From Romanomermis culicivorax (Eukaryota; Nematoda; Enoplea; Mermithida; Mermithidae), in assembly GCA_963922205.1 (NCBI GenBank), contig CAWUHX010000143.1, positions 310,001-374,000 of the forward strand: a stretch of DNA of 64,000 nucleotides, read 5' to 3'. Both the position numbers and the translations under genes were made by a program. Each line of letters starts with the position of its first letter. The stretch's first letter is position 1. Of this stretch, positions 33,518 to 48,600 are shown in pieces. The notes beneath the pieces were generated by a model, which worked only from the letters and a program-made list of their open reading frames with translations, had not been told where the DNA came from and ran no database searches.

Positions 33518-33686
33518 TCAAATATTTTTACTCTTCATCAACGCTTTGATCGCTCTCGCCCTCATTTCGAGCTCATATAATTCCAATTTTTGTGAAACTT
33601 CAATCTCTGTGGTCGATTTTCCGGACAATGAGCTCGATTTGCTACTTCTGATTAGATTTCCAACTTCTTCGATATGGACCGGTTGT
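33518..33686 (-). CDS. CAAP1: CAAP1 last exon: conserved C-terminal helix
   Basis: Encodes QPVHIEEVGNL and then LELYELEMRARAIKALMKSK before the stop. The human protein ends with almost the same helix (LELLELEMRARAIKALMK). This match, 15.8 kb from the N-terminal domain, shows that the exons between belong to one gene. The preceding intron is 56 bp. Confidence 0.92.
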
Positions 33687-36600
33687 CTAAAAATGAAAAA
33701 CTAAAGTTGAAAATTCTGATCCACATAAAGTTGAAAATTTACTTTTTGAGCCGCCTCCTCACTTGCGTTTTTGAGTCAAGGTCCAAATCTTCTTCATTGC
33801 TACTAGTCACATTCTCTAAATAATCAGTCTTCAATTTAGAGCGCGTTTTTTTCCTGGTCAGTGAGCTATCCTCTTCATTCCTTGATCTGCACTGACTAAG
33901 GCATTTTGAATTGTTGTTACAATCATCGGCACTTCTACGAATGTTCAAACTTTTCGGACTTCGGCTATGAGAATGCGAAACTTTCTCCGTTAGATGTTGT
34001 CGGTCCGGATCACTATAAGATGAAAAGATAAATAAAATGCTTGAAAAATGAGCAATTGTTACGAGAAAACAAAAATTGTTGTTTTTAATAGTTATAATCG
34101 GGTGCCAGCCGTTGGAAAATATTGGGATTTGTCGTGGGTAGGGGGTCCGATGAGATAGAAATTTTTTGAAAACCTTTTTCCAAAATTTTGAAACATTCAG
34201 CCCATTTGGGTGGGTGGAGGAAGCCAAAATTTGCGAGCCAGTATCCTTATTCCTTCACCCTGTTATGCATGTCTATGAGAAGTGCGGGTGAACTACAGTG
34301 ATGTTATCTCTTGTCAGAGGGTCAATTCCTCTGACCTTTGGGTCTGTCATAAATCACTCTCATTTCTTAAGGCTTTTGTGTAGAAGCATGTTGAGTTTTC
34401 TCTAGGTGATGCATTTCCATTTAGCAGCACTCCCCTTTTGTACCATAGTTCCTTCTTGCTGAACAAGTTTTTGTCGAGTTTTCTTGTCGAACAAGTTTTA
34501 TCTCGAAGAATCACATGAAAGAAACAGCATTCATTATAAAAGCCCAATGAAAAAGAAAGAGTATGCAAATCTTATGACAAAAAGACAAATAGATAATCAA
34601 ATTGGAATAACATATCACGTTTGGCCATCATTGCCTAGATGAGAGTAGTGGATCATATTTCTACTTGATTTTGCAAAAGTCACCTTCAGCTACCCCATGC
34701 GATCATTTTCAAAACCGTTAACACAAACGAGTATTAACATGTCGATGCACTTCTAACTTGATCTCGGCTCAGAACAAATACATCTGTACTATTTGTTTCT
34801 TGATTGGACACATACATTGACAAAGTCTGTAATTTTTGTAGGGGTAAATTTATAATTTCGACAGGGTAGTACAGTGATAATTTATTTCTGGTCAACTGAA
34901 TGTGCTAAGAGGGGCGGGTGTCGCAGCATACTTTAGCTACCGATATGTCCTCTCATTCGAACAAGGCCAGCTACAATGCTGTTAACCAGCTACAAAATTT
35001 AAAAGTTACCTTGAAATCAGCTGTTTTAAATAAATTTGTGCAAAACAGCACAAATTATGCGGATTTTAAGCTGGGAGCAGACAAACTGGTTTCATAACTA
35101 AGGAAATCAACCAAAAAGGTTGTATACTTTTGCAATGCTTTTGTGATAGAATTCTTTTGTCTCAATATGCCCTTTTAATGATGATAACTGTTTAATTACG
35201 ATGAAAACTGTACACTGTCGCTTGAATTACATTGAATTAACTTCTTCAAGTATTTTTCAGGAACACGAACCAATTAGAAGCAAAGTTTCATACCCCTAAC
35301 TTCAAATACATCAACATTCGAGCTCAATTTCGACCTGAATTTATTGAGTTTCTCAGCAGTGTTTTTTTGCACTGTGCAAAACTTTTTTTCAGACTTTTTG
35401 CACCGTGCAAAAAAACTTTTATTAAATGTGAACAAAAAATTTTGTGTTTTCATATAGAAAAGACGCATTTTGGTGAATTTTAGTATAGTACGTACAAAAA
35501 AATTTTTGGCGTGCGAAACTTTTTTGGTGATTTTTTTGCACCGTGCAAAACAGCTCGTGCAAAAAAAACACTGTTTCTCAGATTACAATTTTTCATCACA
35601 TTCAAAAACGATCTCACTTACAGGTTTTGCTAGCGCATCGGAACGTAAAACCTTAAAAAAGGAGTATTTTCGGCAATTTTCAAACTCATCGTATGTTCAA
35701 CGCAATATAAATAAGACACCGGGACAGGTGCATAAGCACCAGCATTAACATCGGGACGTCATCAATAAATCATGCATTACCCGTGATAGCGTGACCGATG
35801 ACCGTGTCTTTGACTATAACACGAAGATCCTCTTTCTGAAACATCTCGTTGATGACAAACGCGCATCGAATTTGAATGGTCAATTTCGCCATCTTCTTCG
35901 CTGGACGTCGCTTCGATTGTGAATGCTCGGCGCATACAATCCGCTTTCTCGTTAACAATCACTTCGCGACCTTTTTCGCCTGTGAATATTACAAATTTCC
36001 ACACGACCCCTGGCGGTATGTTTTGAAAATTCCAACAGACATAAAAAAAAGTTTCTATCACAGTTTTTCCGAGAATCTTGAGAATAAATTTGAGTTAATA
36101 CCCAAACAAATCGAAACGGAATCTAAATCGGTAGCATTGAAAGAGCGATTCGCGGACGAACAACCAGAAATACCGGGTGAACCCAAATTTTTGATATCCG
36201 GGTCGCCTTCAACTCGGCTTTTTTCGTCGACAAGAGAGAGACGATTGGACTCATTGATTGCTTTTTTCCGTGATGCAACATGAAGTGAGTTATCATCGAT
36301 AATAATACCTGGAAACGATAACGCGTGGACACACAGCACGATACGAGTAGTTACTATACATGCACATAGGGAGTAGGAGGTAAACCCTCTTACCTGAGAC
36401 CCTGGGCACGCCCTTGGTCCGAAACCATCGTCAAACACTCCCCTCAACTTTTTTGAAGACATTTTTCAAATTTATTTTAATGCATATTATGTATGATGAA
36501 TATGCATGTGGAGCCTTTTAGGTTTTTTGCCCGCCCACCACCACATCTCCTCGATAAAAGTTGAAGGACCCTTCCCATCTAAAAAATTCTTGCCGTGCAT

Positions 36601-39600
36601 GTCCGGTGGCGATTCAAGCAGAATCACTACAGATGACACTTGGAAATACTACATGCTATCCTTATGTGCTTAAAATGCAAATAATTTCAAACTTGAAGCT
36701 GTTTTGAAAATTGCGGTAAAAAAACAATTACAGAATTAAAAAAGAGCTTACTATTGACCTTCCTCTATTGAAAACTGGATACACTTACCCAGATCCAACT
36801 GCTTCTTGATATCTTTCTCGACTTTTTTTTCCTTTTCTATAATCTTTTGACGCTGGTTTTTCAATTCTTTCAGTAATTTCGCTTTGCGATTCATTTCGAT
36901 ATCGTGTTCAATTTTCTGACGATCCAAATCGGCTAAAAATGTATCCGTCAATAATATATTAGATTTCTTTTTTGGCTTTTTGATTTTATTGTCATCGCTT
37001 TCGATCAGTTCGTTATAAAGCCGCCTGTTGGATTCGTCGTTGGCTAAAACATCCGGTAACATAAGATCCGATTTCTTCGGTGCGTTCGGGCCTGTGGATT
37101 CTTTACTCGAGATTTTCAATTTTTTCTTTTCTTCTTCGTCCATTTTTGTCCATATAGGTTCTTTGGCGCCATATATTTTCGGTTTGGGTACTTTTTTCTT
37201 CCGTTCTTTTTCTTCTTTCAGTTGTTTATATAGTATTCTTATTGGAACGAGGCTGCACTTCTTGACTACAGACAAAGATTCGTCATTTATAGACTCTTGG
37301 TTTTCCTTCGTACATTTTTCTGTTGGAGCTTTTGCAGGTTCCATTCCTGGCGGATAGATACCTTCGTCGGCGCATTCACCTAGCGAACAGAAAGAAAAAC
37401 ATTATTAATAAATAAATATAAATCGAATTAACTCATCAGACGTTAAAGATAAATTCAGGTTGAAGCCAATCACCAATCCTTTCGGGTAAAAAAATAAAAC
37501 GAAGCTCAGTTATTATTGGCATGGTCAAGATCAGATAAGGGGAATAATGTCCAATTAACAATTATCAAAAGCTCGCGAATTTTTAAATCCTTGTTAGAAA
37601 AGACAAACTTATTGGTCATATTAAAAAATATCTAACTCGAGATAGTTAAATGTGAAAATGATTAAACCATACCTGCGTAGTCAATATCTGAATCGTAGCA
37701 TTCCATTTCTTCCCGCTCTTTGACGATTAAGGGTTCAAATTTGGCGCCACCGGAAGCATGACTTGAAAAAATTGTTTTCTTATCGATATTATTGTTAGCT
37801 GATTCGTCATCCGACGAATTCGGAAATGATCGCTTTTCACTCGCAGAAGGTTCAGCGTCGTTCGACCCAATTCTCGAAACTTCGACATCAGTCACATGTT
37901 GTCCAGGCTTAACTTGTTCGATTACTACTTCATTGCCGAAACTTTTTTGTCCAGAATTGTTCTGAAATGATTGTATACATATACGTATCAACTACACATA
38001 GAATTTGATAGAAATCAATCAGATTCATTGGACAATTTTGGGGAGACAAATGCTATTTTTATGATTGCTACTTGCTGGTGTACTCGTTCCATGATAAAAT
38101 TAATCCATGCATTGTATTCAAAAAACGTAGCATTCGCCAATACGATCGTTGTGTATCTCAGACTAGTTCACAATTAGGCGGCCTTTCTTTTCACGCATCA
38201 GAAGAATTTTTGGAGATGTGCGTCAGGCTTTTTTAATCATTTTAGGGGCTGGGCCCCAAAAATTTGGAAATGGCCCCCAAAAGTTAAGTCTACGAGCGGT
38301 TTTGGCTCCTAAAAATTCTGATTTACATGATAGTGGATTATCGTTAGTTCGTTCAATCTTAGATCTAAAGTGTTCTCCATGCTCTAAAATCAATAAACAT
38401 TCTTCAGATTGGTATGTCCGCTGTTTTTCCACAAATCGTTCTTTTTGGAGAGAAAAAAATTTCGAAAAAAGGTAAAGATGTGAGGGCTCGACAAGAAAAA
38501 GAAAAAAAGACATTTTAGAAGTCAAAATCTCAATTTTCCCAACTTTTTAAAATTATAATTTTAAACATAAACCCGAGCTTAAATTCATAAACATCATGGA
38601 AGTGATTTTCAGAAACATCAAGTTCAACTTGAAGTTTTTCAAACTTATCAAAGCATACATGTAATGGGGGGGGGGGTGTGATATGGGAAACCCCCCAGAA
38701 ATCGTCGACCATATGGCTAGCCATATTGGGCGACTGCCTCCCCCAGGATTTTCCAATCCTATGACTGGCCATACGACAGCCGTAGCAACCCCCATACGTT
38801 TGGTCGGAAAAATACTGAAAAATGTCAATTTTTTGATAAAAAATGTCAATTTTTGAACAAAAAATTGTTGAAAATGTGAAATTTCTGGGCGCTTCGCGCC
38901 ACAAGTACATTTTTCGGTCTTTTTAGAGCAAATTATTATTTTTTAAACCATTTTTCGGACTTTTTTCCTGAAAAAATCGATTTTTTTTGTTAAGAGACCC
39001 CTCCGCCCAAAATTTTGGGAATTACTGACCCCCGGCCTAGAAAAAGTCGCCCGACCTCCCCCCAGACCTCGGGGCCCCGTTACATGTATGTATCAAAGTA
39101 TGAACATATTTTTTTAAGTTGAAAAATCAAGACATGTTTTTGAACAGAAACTTTGAAACTTACATTTATTGAATAGGTTATCCTTGAATTGATTTTCCAG
39201 CACTTTAGAATGTCAGAACGGAGAAAGAACAGAAGCTGCATTTTTCCATACACTGTACTTTTGCGCTACATATGAAAGATATGAACTCAAGTGCTAATGT
39301 GCTATCCGGACTTGAAGAAGGTTTGTGCAAAAATACATAAAGATCTTGTTTTTGTTTACAAAAAAAATTTGTCCGAATAAAGATTTTTTGGTCGAGCTTT
39401 GTACAGTACAAAGAGACTTGTATACAAAAAACCGGGTTGGAAATAGAGTTTTGAAATTTGAACAATCATTTTTGATCGCGTATCATATGATTGGATACCC
39501 ATATAATTCAACTACATTCAATAACGCGTTACAAGCCTCCGACGACGCGTCACAAGCTTCCTATACAAATTAAGGTCTAAGAGCCATTTTGCTCGCGATT

Positions 39601-42600
39601 TTAGGTAAAAAAAGCTAATGTGGGTAATTATAACGTTATTTTTAACTTGCAACGCTATAATCGATTACAGAAAATCGGGTAATCGGCATTAGATACACAC
39701 ATATTTTGTCATTACTTGTTCGACAATAGGCGTCACACGTTCTTCGATCTCGCCCTCTTCCAAATCATTGCCGGTATTAGCAAGACGTTGAATGTTATGA
39801 TCTGCTAGTTTGACATTTTCTGATGTAAGAAAGAATATATTTGTCTGAAAAATATGCAACTAGAAGAATTCTGCGAAACTGTATGATTAAACCGACTAAT
39901 TAAATCTGAGAGTGTTGCATACATTAAGATGTTCACAAAAAATTGCTAGTTCATACCTCCATCATAATTCGCTACAGTATCTTGTACAATACTTGCCACC
40001 TCCTCAGCTTCGCTTTCATCTTCACTGTAATCTAAAGGAGATTCCGTCTCGTCATTATTATTATCTTCCTTGTTGGACAGAAAAGCGTCATTGACGTCCG
40101 AATCAACTATGTCTGCAGAAAAAGGATACCTTTTCCATAAAAGAAAACTCCTACCATAGAAATCGTCGACTACGTGACTAGCAATATGACGATCCCTAAA
40201 GATTTGCCAGTCAAGCGACTAAAATGAGGTACCTATTCATAAGAACCCAATCCTAAAAAATGTTCAAAATTTTTTTGGGACAAAAACTACTATTTTTTAG
40301 TCATTTTTGACTTGTTAATCGAAGTTTTTTCTTTCATTGAACCCCCAAAAATTTTGGATAATCGAAGGCAGCATAAAATAAAATATCTTTTCTGCTGGTC
40401 TACTCTCCATCCCTTGGTAATGGTCATGAACCCTGCTATCCGGAAAATTTTCACCCGACATGTCTGGATTCAATGCTCACCCGAATTGTACTTCCGAAAA
40501 GTGTAAATGAAAGACCATGAAAAATTTCATAAATTATAGGGTAGTTTTCGAAAGCAGGATTAGCAATGTTATGAACGAACGATCTCTTGTGCAGTATTAC
40601 AGAGATTTAACGTACAGTTCAAATAAATTCCACTGACATCCATTCTAAAAAATTGCCCACACATAAAGAATATCCGATACTTTTTCCAACTTGATCCACT
40701 GACTGCACAGCAATGCCAACAATTTGTTCGACAGAACTTCGTACGGTGCTCGATTTCGTCTCTTTAGATAACGATTCTGACTAAAATTATAATTATGACA
40801 ACATTGAATCTTGATTGAAACCTTGTCACTTGGTAAGGTGGCAGCATAATATAATTTTTGTTTCTGCAATAAATATAAGGCTTTTCTTCATTTATAAAAC
40901 TTCCGTGACCATAGTACAAAACTTGGAGAGTAGTTTTTATCAAAAAGGCAAGATCCTTGAGTCTGTTATTATAGAAAAATTACGAGATCAGCTGGAGGCG
41001 ATTCAGCAACAATACTTGACGAACAATCTGCATTAACATCCATAATTTCTTGTGGCAAATCTTTTGCGTCGCTCGAAACAGCTGAAAACAGATTAGCAGA
41101 AATTTTGTCAGCAGGATACTGCGAACGACATTTGAAATATTCCCTCAAAAATCAAATTTATCACGAAAAATTCGAGTCATTGAACCCTGTTGGACAAATG
41201 TACCATCTTTTCGTCACGTGCTCAAATTTGAAATTAACTTTTATGACTGCGCCTTCAAACTTACTTTCGTTCTTATCTGTCGGAAAGCCATCATCTATAC
41301 GGACAATCAATTGAGTGGTTGACGAAACGGGTGATCCACAATCCTCTGTGACGGATTCGTGATCAACTTCGAGTCCGAAATCAAGTTCGTAATTCGTGGC
41401 TAATGCTTCTAACTCGCATTCTGTGCTAATTTGGACTCTAGAAAATTTATCGCAGTATAATCGCTGTCATTCTTGCGAATTATTAAATTTTGTCGACCAT
41501 GAAACATACACATAAGGCCTCTCATGAACTAAGATTTTTTCGGTCGAAGTCTCTCTGATTCTTAAAACTCAATAAATAACGAAGATACAATAGAAAAGTG
41601 TTTTAAATACCAGGGCCCGGTTTGTCAGTCAGTAAAACGCTTAGGGTCGTAAGCATAAAGGCCGTTAACTTATACACGTGTCAAGTCATTAACACGTGTA
41701 CTCAACTCGTGTTATATCGTTAACACCGATTAAATTTAGCTCGTAAACATAAAGGCGAGTTAAGCGCCGCTTAGCTAACTGGTGTTAAAGTCACTTAACT
41801 CGTGTTAATATCCTACTGAAGGATGGAAACATACATTTCATTCATTAATTCTAAACCTTGCGAAGCCAAGGCAAAAGTATGATGAATTATGCAAATTTTA
41901 TTTTACGATGACAATTAAATTTTGAAAATAGCATTATTATTTTACTCCACTTGAAAATTTTTTTGATTTTTTTCGACCGTCTGATTTATCTTTGATTTCG
42001 CCGTCGATTTTGTCTGGTTCCAAATATCGCAAATTTAGTAAAAAATTGTTGACTAAAATGTTGTTTGAAAAAAAATTTCTACTATAGAAGCGAGTTTTCA
42101 AAGAAAACTGAGTTCTGCTTTTTACAACTTGCAAAAATCACGCATGTAAAAAAGCAATGAAAAGTAGTTCAAACTTGAACTATCATGAACCAAGTTTATA
42201 CTACAGGGAAAATTGCATCTTGAATGACAGCTATATCTCAAAGTTCAATCATCGGGCCTTCCATAAGCCAAATAGAAATACAAAAAAAATTTTTTTCAAA
42301 GAATATTTCCAGGTCGGCACCAGAGATGCTCGGCCAAAATTTTTCAGGTGGGAATGTGAAAGAGGAAATTCAGGAAAAAATTTAGGAGATAGTACAAAAA
42401 TCTCAAAAACAATTCGGCAAAAATTCTGACTTTTTGGTAATTTTTAAAGTTTAGGTATGGGTGAACGACCACTATTACGATTCTTAAGGTAGGGGTATTT
42501 GAGACTCCAGGTAGGGAGCTTTACTTCTTACTCCCTATTTTCGTCAATGATCGACAAAACAGGTGAGTTTTCTTAAAAAATCCTCTTAGTAAAATGCCTT

Positions 42601-45600
42601 CTTGGTGAGAAATGGCTGAAAAACAGTTTATAATATTATATCCGTCCATTGAATATTGTTCATTTTTTCCAAATGAGCGTCAGAAAGAAAAAATATCCTT
42701 ACAGATAATGAAGAACCAGCGTATGTGGCCGCCCTTTTTCTCAATTGACTGTAGCAGTTAGGACTTGAGTTCAAAAAAACTATTGGCTCGCGATGCATGG
42801 TCATCTTCTGTTTACGGATTTCTTTAGATTCTTTTGTATTCCGCTCTTCACTTGAAAATGACGAATGGAGTATAACGGTAAAAATAAATCTTAAAAATTC
42901 AAGAAAACACTGCATATTTCGAAGCATCAAACTGAGATGAAATATTATTCACTTCATTTGTATCAACGTATGTAGTCAAGGTCATTTATAGAATATGAAG
43001 GAAATTTTTTGAGACCAAGAACAATTCCAATATTCAATGCCAATATTCCAATGATGAAGGTGGAGTGATGAAAATCGGCTAATATCAAAAACCATGATTT
43101 TTATTTTAGACCAGATGTTGGCGTCCATTTTAAGTTTTAAATTGGCGTCCGTCTTAACTTGGCGTACTATATCAAAATTGGCTCATGTGCTTGATCAAAT
43201 TCACATTTTATTGGTCATTAAAAAGTATGCATTTGCGAGTAATATACATGTTGTAGGTAATTTTGCGTAATAATATACGTAAATTTTACTCATATTCTTC
43301 TATATGTACAGAAAGCTTTCCAATGAAGAAAGCTCATAGTTTCACAAAGAAATATTGCATTTTGCATGAAAATTAGGCACTATTTTTTTATATTATGAAA
43401 CACTCTCAAGTCCCCAAAAATTCGAAAAGAGAACAGTATCTACGTCCTCAATATCTAACAGACTTCACGTAAAAATGTGCATTTGGATTTGAGTTTCTAA
43501 ACAATGTTTGTCGATTGCGCTGTTCTATAAAATATGGGTGTCTCTGAGAAGAAAAAGAAGGATAAAACGTAGTAAAATTAAAGACAAAGAACAAATAAAG
43601 GTCAATTTGAAGATCAAAGAGACGAAAAATGAAAGAATCAATTTAATTTCGATTTCACAATGCATTTGGACGGCAAGTCGAGACGGATACCAAAGTGTGA
43701 TAGAACGCTTTCATCATGCTAATAGTTGAACGGCCGCCCCCCACCCCCATTGAGGCAGTAACTCTAAACCGAAAACATGCGTTTTGGTGGACTTTAAAAG
43801 GTCAAAATCTCAAAATTTTCCGGCGCTTCGCGCTGGTCATGGGTATAATTATAAATATATTCTATCAGGCGCGGCCGTTAGCATATCTACTTCGACTTAC
43901 TAAGTAATGACCAACAGTTTCTATCAATCAAGTTAGCTCGTTTCATTTTCTAATCGTTTACAGTCAATTATGTCGCCGAAAATAGAGATTTTTCATCAAG
44001 TCTCTCAATTTTTTCTCTCGATGATTGGAATTTTTTTAACGTTTGCAATCTGAACTTTTGCGTTTATTGAAGGTGGAAATTGAAGACATTACTCTAGAAC
44101 GCGATTTCAAAACATTTGTTCACGAATTATCTGATGGAGAGATTTATTTTTCAGCGTTTTAGAATACAAAAACCCGAAAATTTTTCCGGCGCTACGCGCC
44201 GGAATGGGAGGCAAATTAGGCTACATCAGTCTGATTTTAATTTATTTCCCAACGTTATGAAAGTTCATTTTCCAGCGTTTTAGAAAGTGAAAATCAAAAA
44301 ATTTTTCCGGCGCTCGGCGCCGGACCATTCTATAGAACACCAATATATTCTTCATATGCTCATTTTGACTAACATAACCAGAATTTTCTCAACTTTTTTC
44401 CTCATTTTTGCAGGTTTCTGACTACAAATACAACAAAATGCTTGGGTATGCTCCTAAAATGCATAAAAAAGGATCCTTAGCCACATTATAAGCGTTTTTA
44501 AAAATGTGGAAAATTTTTGGAAAATGAGGAAAAAAATTTTGGGTCCAGTTCTCATGTGGAAAAAATCTTAGAGGAAAAAAAAACGGTGATGCACACAGTA
44601 TATCCGCGTAAGATCAACATTTTCTGGGGCTATTCAGTGAAAAAATCTAGTCCCCCCCCCATGAAAAAATCCTGTGCACGGCCCTGTGCACGGCATAGTA
44701 ATTCTGCTGGAGGTCAGCCGGGACAGGGGATGGGATCGAAATTTTTTTCGTTCTTGATAACGAAAAGAAAGTTCTCCTAACATTCAAGCAGCATATTCTT
44801 CAACCTATATTAGTCAAATATGTGAAATTGTTTGCTTGGACGGCACTTTTTAAAGTTTTAATGTTACTCCTTTGGAATCAAGTATGTTTTGTTTAGAAAA
44901 ATTGCTAAACTACAGCATCATTTTCATGACGACTTTCTTTTCTCTCTTGCTCATTTTGCGTCGTAATCTTCTCAACCATTTCTGGTGGCGGTCAAGACGC
45001 AAAAATCTACTGATGGTCAATCAAAATCTGCTGGGGGTCAATATCCCCCAACTCCCAACGTGCATGTATGATAGTGTGTCAAAATTTTTTTTCTCAATTT
45101 GTTCGCCTTATCTGCTACAGATAACTCGAGAAAAAAGGTATCCGTATACGAAGGCTGTTTATTATTTGCATGACCATCTCTGCGTGTCGAGACCCATTTG
45201 GATAAAAAAACTGTAGGTAAACATTACCTGAGAAACCGCATATATGTGACACGTTTATCTAAGTTAGAAGTGACTATACCATACAGACAGGCACATAGAG
45301 GGTAGGGGGTAAATCCTCCTACCTGAAACCCTGGGCACCTCCTCCCTTGAAGTCTTTCGAAGACAGTTTTTTTGATGATTTTTATGCATATTTTGTATGA
45401 AAATATGTTTGTGGAGCTTTTTTTGTTTTTTGCTCACCCACCCCCTCGACGAAAAGTTCGAGGTCAGTAATAATGTAGCACCTAACTTTTCAGTAACCTT
45501 TACTTCCTATTTGAACAGTGAATGAAAATATCCGGATATATCCAGATATCCGGATAATTTTTCACATCCGGATTTCAGTTTTTCGAAATATCCGTCCGGA

Positions 45601-48600
45601 TATCCGACGAACATCAGTACTGAGAATCCTTGAGCAGGTCTCCATGAGTACTTTCGATTACAGTCTATTGAAAATGGCTATTTTACCGACATCGGAGCAT
45701 CACAGTGAACAATTTTCAGGATTTTACAGCAACTCCTATGCTAATTACGCTAAGTTGTCAGCCACTTTCGCAAGGAAAGCATATGAGTTAAATTCTTAAA
45801 AATTAACAAATTCGGACTTTCGCACCATGATTTCAATGAGAATTTCACTCAACTAGACGTATAACATATCATTTAGTTATTTTATTACGCACCGTTCACC
45901 TCCAGCTATATCGACAGCCGACTTGATATTGTCGGACAATAGATCAGAAATAATCTGATCCGCCGATGTCGAATCCGGCTGCTGAACATCTGAGAAAATA
46001 CTGCAAAGATAAAAACCGAACTGAAAATATTCTATAAACAACAAAAATCAGAGAATGGACGAGGCAAGATTTTTTACCCCGGCCGGGACGAGAGAATTTC
46101 CCCGAGACCACTATAGACGTCAATATTTAATGTGAAAATAAAACGAGATCAATAACGTAAAAATTAGTCAGCACCATCCCACATTAAATTATTTATCAAT
46201 AGAAGTAATTAAAACAAAATCATACTCATTTTCCTCCTCTGCATCAGAATGGTGATATAGAGAATGTTCAAGTCTACCACTAACAGAGTAACTTCACATA
46301 AGTGTGCCCTAGGTAGTAGCCAATCCCCACATTTATGTTAAGTTGGTGAATGGCATCGAAGTATTTTTGATCTTATTAGCTATATATGCACACGGTCATG
46401 GATCCCAGGGTATTCAGAAGTCCTAAAATAATGGACATCAACATGAAATGATTCATTTACATCAATGGAAAAGATACATAAGATAGGAAACATAATTTAA
46501 CTCCTACATAATAATTAGTTGTTCGCTATGACAGGTGTCCATTATCGCATCATCAATCTAGTGCACATCAAGTATTTTTTTCATATTGTACACTGAGCAG
46601 GTAATGTTTTGTCAAAAATTTGTCTACCAGTAAATTTTTTTAGACTTTTAGGGTCTAGTAAATGTATACCCAATGCTCGACCATCGAGAGCAAAGTGTAT
46701 TAATTATTTATGATCATACATATAACGGAGCCCAGAGGTTGGGGGGAATCCAGCGGGTTTTTTTTTGGGGCCGGGTTCATCGATTCCCCGGAATTTTAAG
46801 GGAGAGTTCCATTAAGGCAAAAATTCGATTTTTTCGCCGAAAAAGTTCGAAAAATGGTTCAAAAAATAGTAATTTTTGTCCAGAAATCGTAAAAAATCTA
46901 TCTATGGCGAGAAGCGCGAAGAAAATTGACATTATTGACCATTTTTTTGTTCAAAAATTGGCATTTATTCGTAAAAAATTGAAATTTTTGAGTATTCTTT
47001 TGACCAAAAGTATGAGGATTGCCGATGCACGTCTCTCCGCCCAATTAAATGTATGTTTACGATGCTAAAACTAAAATCTGAAGATTATTTGAAGGACAGG
47101 TCGGTTTCACATCATTTTTGCCGTTTGAAATTAGATAGGAATGAATTTAAAATTAATTGTCATTTTCAGTTTAAACTAATGGAATAGAACATTTTTTGTA
47201 ATTTTTATGAAATGCTGTATATAAGTGAATAGGTAACTGAAAGACTATTCATGAACTTCCTGTTATTGTTCGTTCAATTACGCATGAAATTCACAGGTGT
47301 ATGACGAACGAATTTTCCTGAATGAGCCTTCCATTAGAACTGTAAATATTTTATTGAACATTTCCAAAGCTACTCATTTTCTCGTTTTACCAAAGATTGT
47401 CATGCGTACAAAAACATTATGGAAAAACACGTTGAGAATTCTGACGAAAACAAAATTTGTGCAGTGGACATGACAAGTTATTAAACTGATTGAGGTTTGA
47501 GTAACTTCCGAACGCTTGTTTTTTATTGATGTATTTGAATGCAAACAGATTAGTCAGCAATAGTTCAGCAATACTTTTTTTCAAATGATGAAAATAAGTA
47601 AAACAGCGGACAAAGCCAAAATATAAGAATCAACATTAATTTATCAAGAAGTCACCAATCCCCAATCTCAATTAAAACAATCTCACATTGGAGGGGATAT
47701 TTTTAACCAATAATACTAATTTTCATGAAAACGAGAAAATATTCAGTGACGAGATTTCTGCAACCGTCAGTTGAATAATGAAGAATGATCATTTTGCCAC
47801 TTTTTGATCGATTGATGCTAAAAACGATTAACTTTTCAATTCCTCGGCACCTAGCTCTTTTCGTAAAATGCCCCGGCAGGGGCCGGTGATTTGTGCGTCC
47901 CACTGCCGAGGCCCCCTAAGAAAGAATTTCGACATTTTTTTGAAACTATTCATCTTTTAGTAGTTCAAACTTTGTTCGGCGATAACATGCCGACTTGTTT
48001 GATGTGCTGATGATCCCAATCACACAGCGTCTTCAAACAGCCAGAAACAAATTATTTTTGAAAAAATTTTACATAAGAAGGAAAAATTTTACTAGTTTCA
48101 AACTCGATCCAGGCAACGGAACTTCAAAAATTGTGCAAATCAATGAAAAAACTGCAGCAAGAAGTATGGAATCGCCTGGAACTGACAACGTGCACATTTG
48201 TATTGCACTTGCTAATGAGAAGAGTGTGTTCGATAAAATTTCCCACTAGGATTGAATCTAGTCCCGCTTTGAATTCATTTCCCTGCACTTGGATACCTAC
48301 GAAATGCAATAGATAAGCTGACGTTTTAACAGGACTGCTCGAACTCAAAACGGTAGAAATAACTCAAAACGGTAGAAATATTCAATGCTTGTACGTAAGC
48401 TATGAGTTACTATTGAACTACTAGTCAAATTAATTCAATGAAAAACAAACCCGAAGTTTCTGAGTGTATCGATGGAACTTTTGTAAGTTTCGCTTGCATG
48501 GGCGCATTCTTGTTTGCATCATCTTCTGATGACGTCGAATCTTCAGTTCCAGAACTGCTAGTCATCTCCTTACCTATGCAAATACAATTGCAAAAGCATG

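Noticed and set aside
35876-36283. 135-aa plus-strand frame
   Set aside because: It overlaps CAAP1 exons 12 and 13 on the opposite strand and is a shadow of their coding sequence.
41937-42134. CAAP1 exon candidate (DGEIKDKSDGRKKSKKF)
   Set aside because: Its phases do not fit between exons 4 and 5, and the transcript is complete without it.
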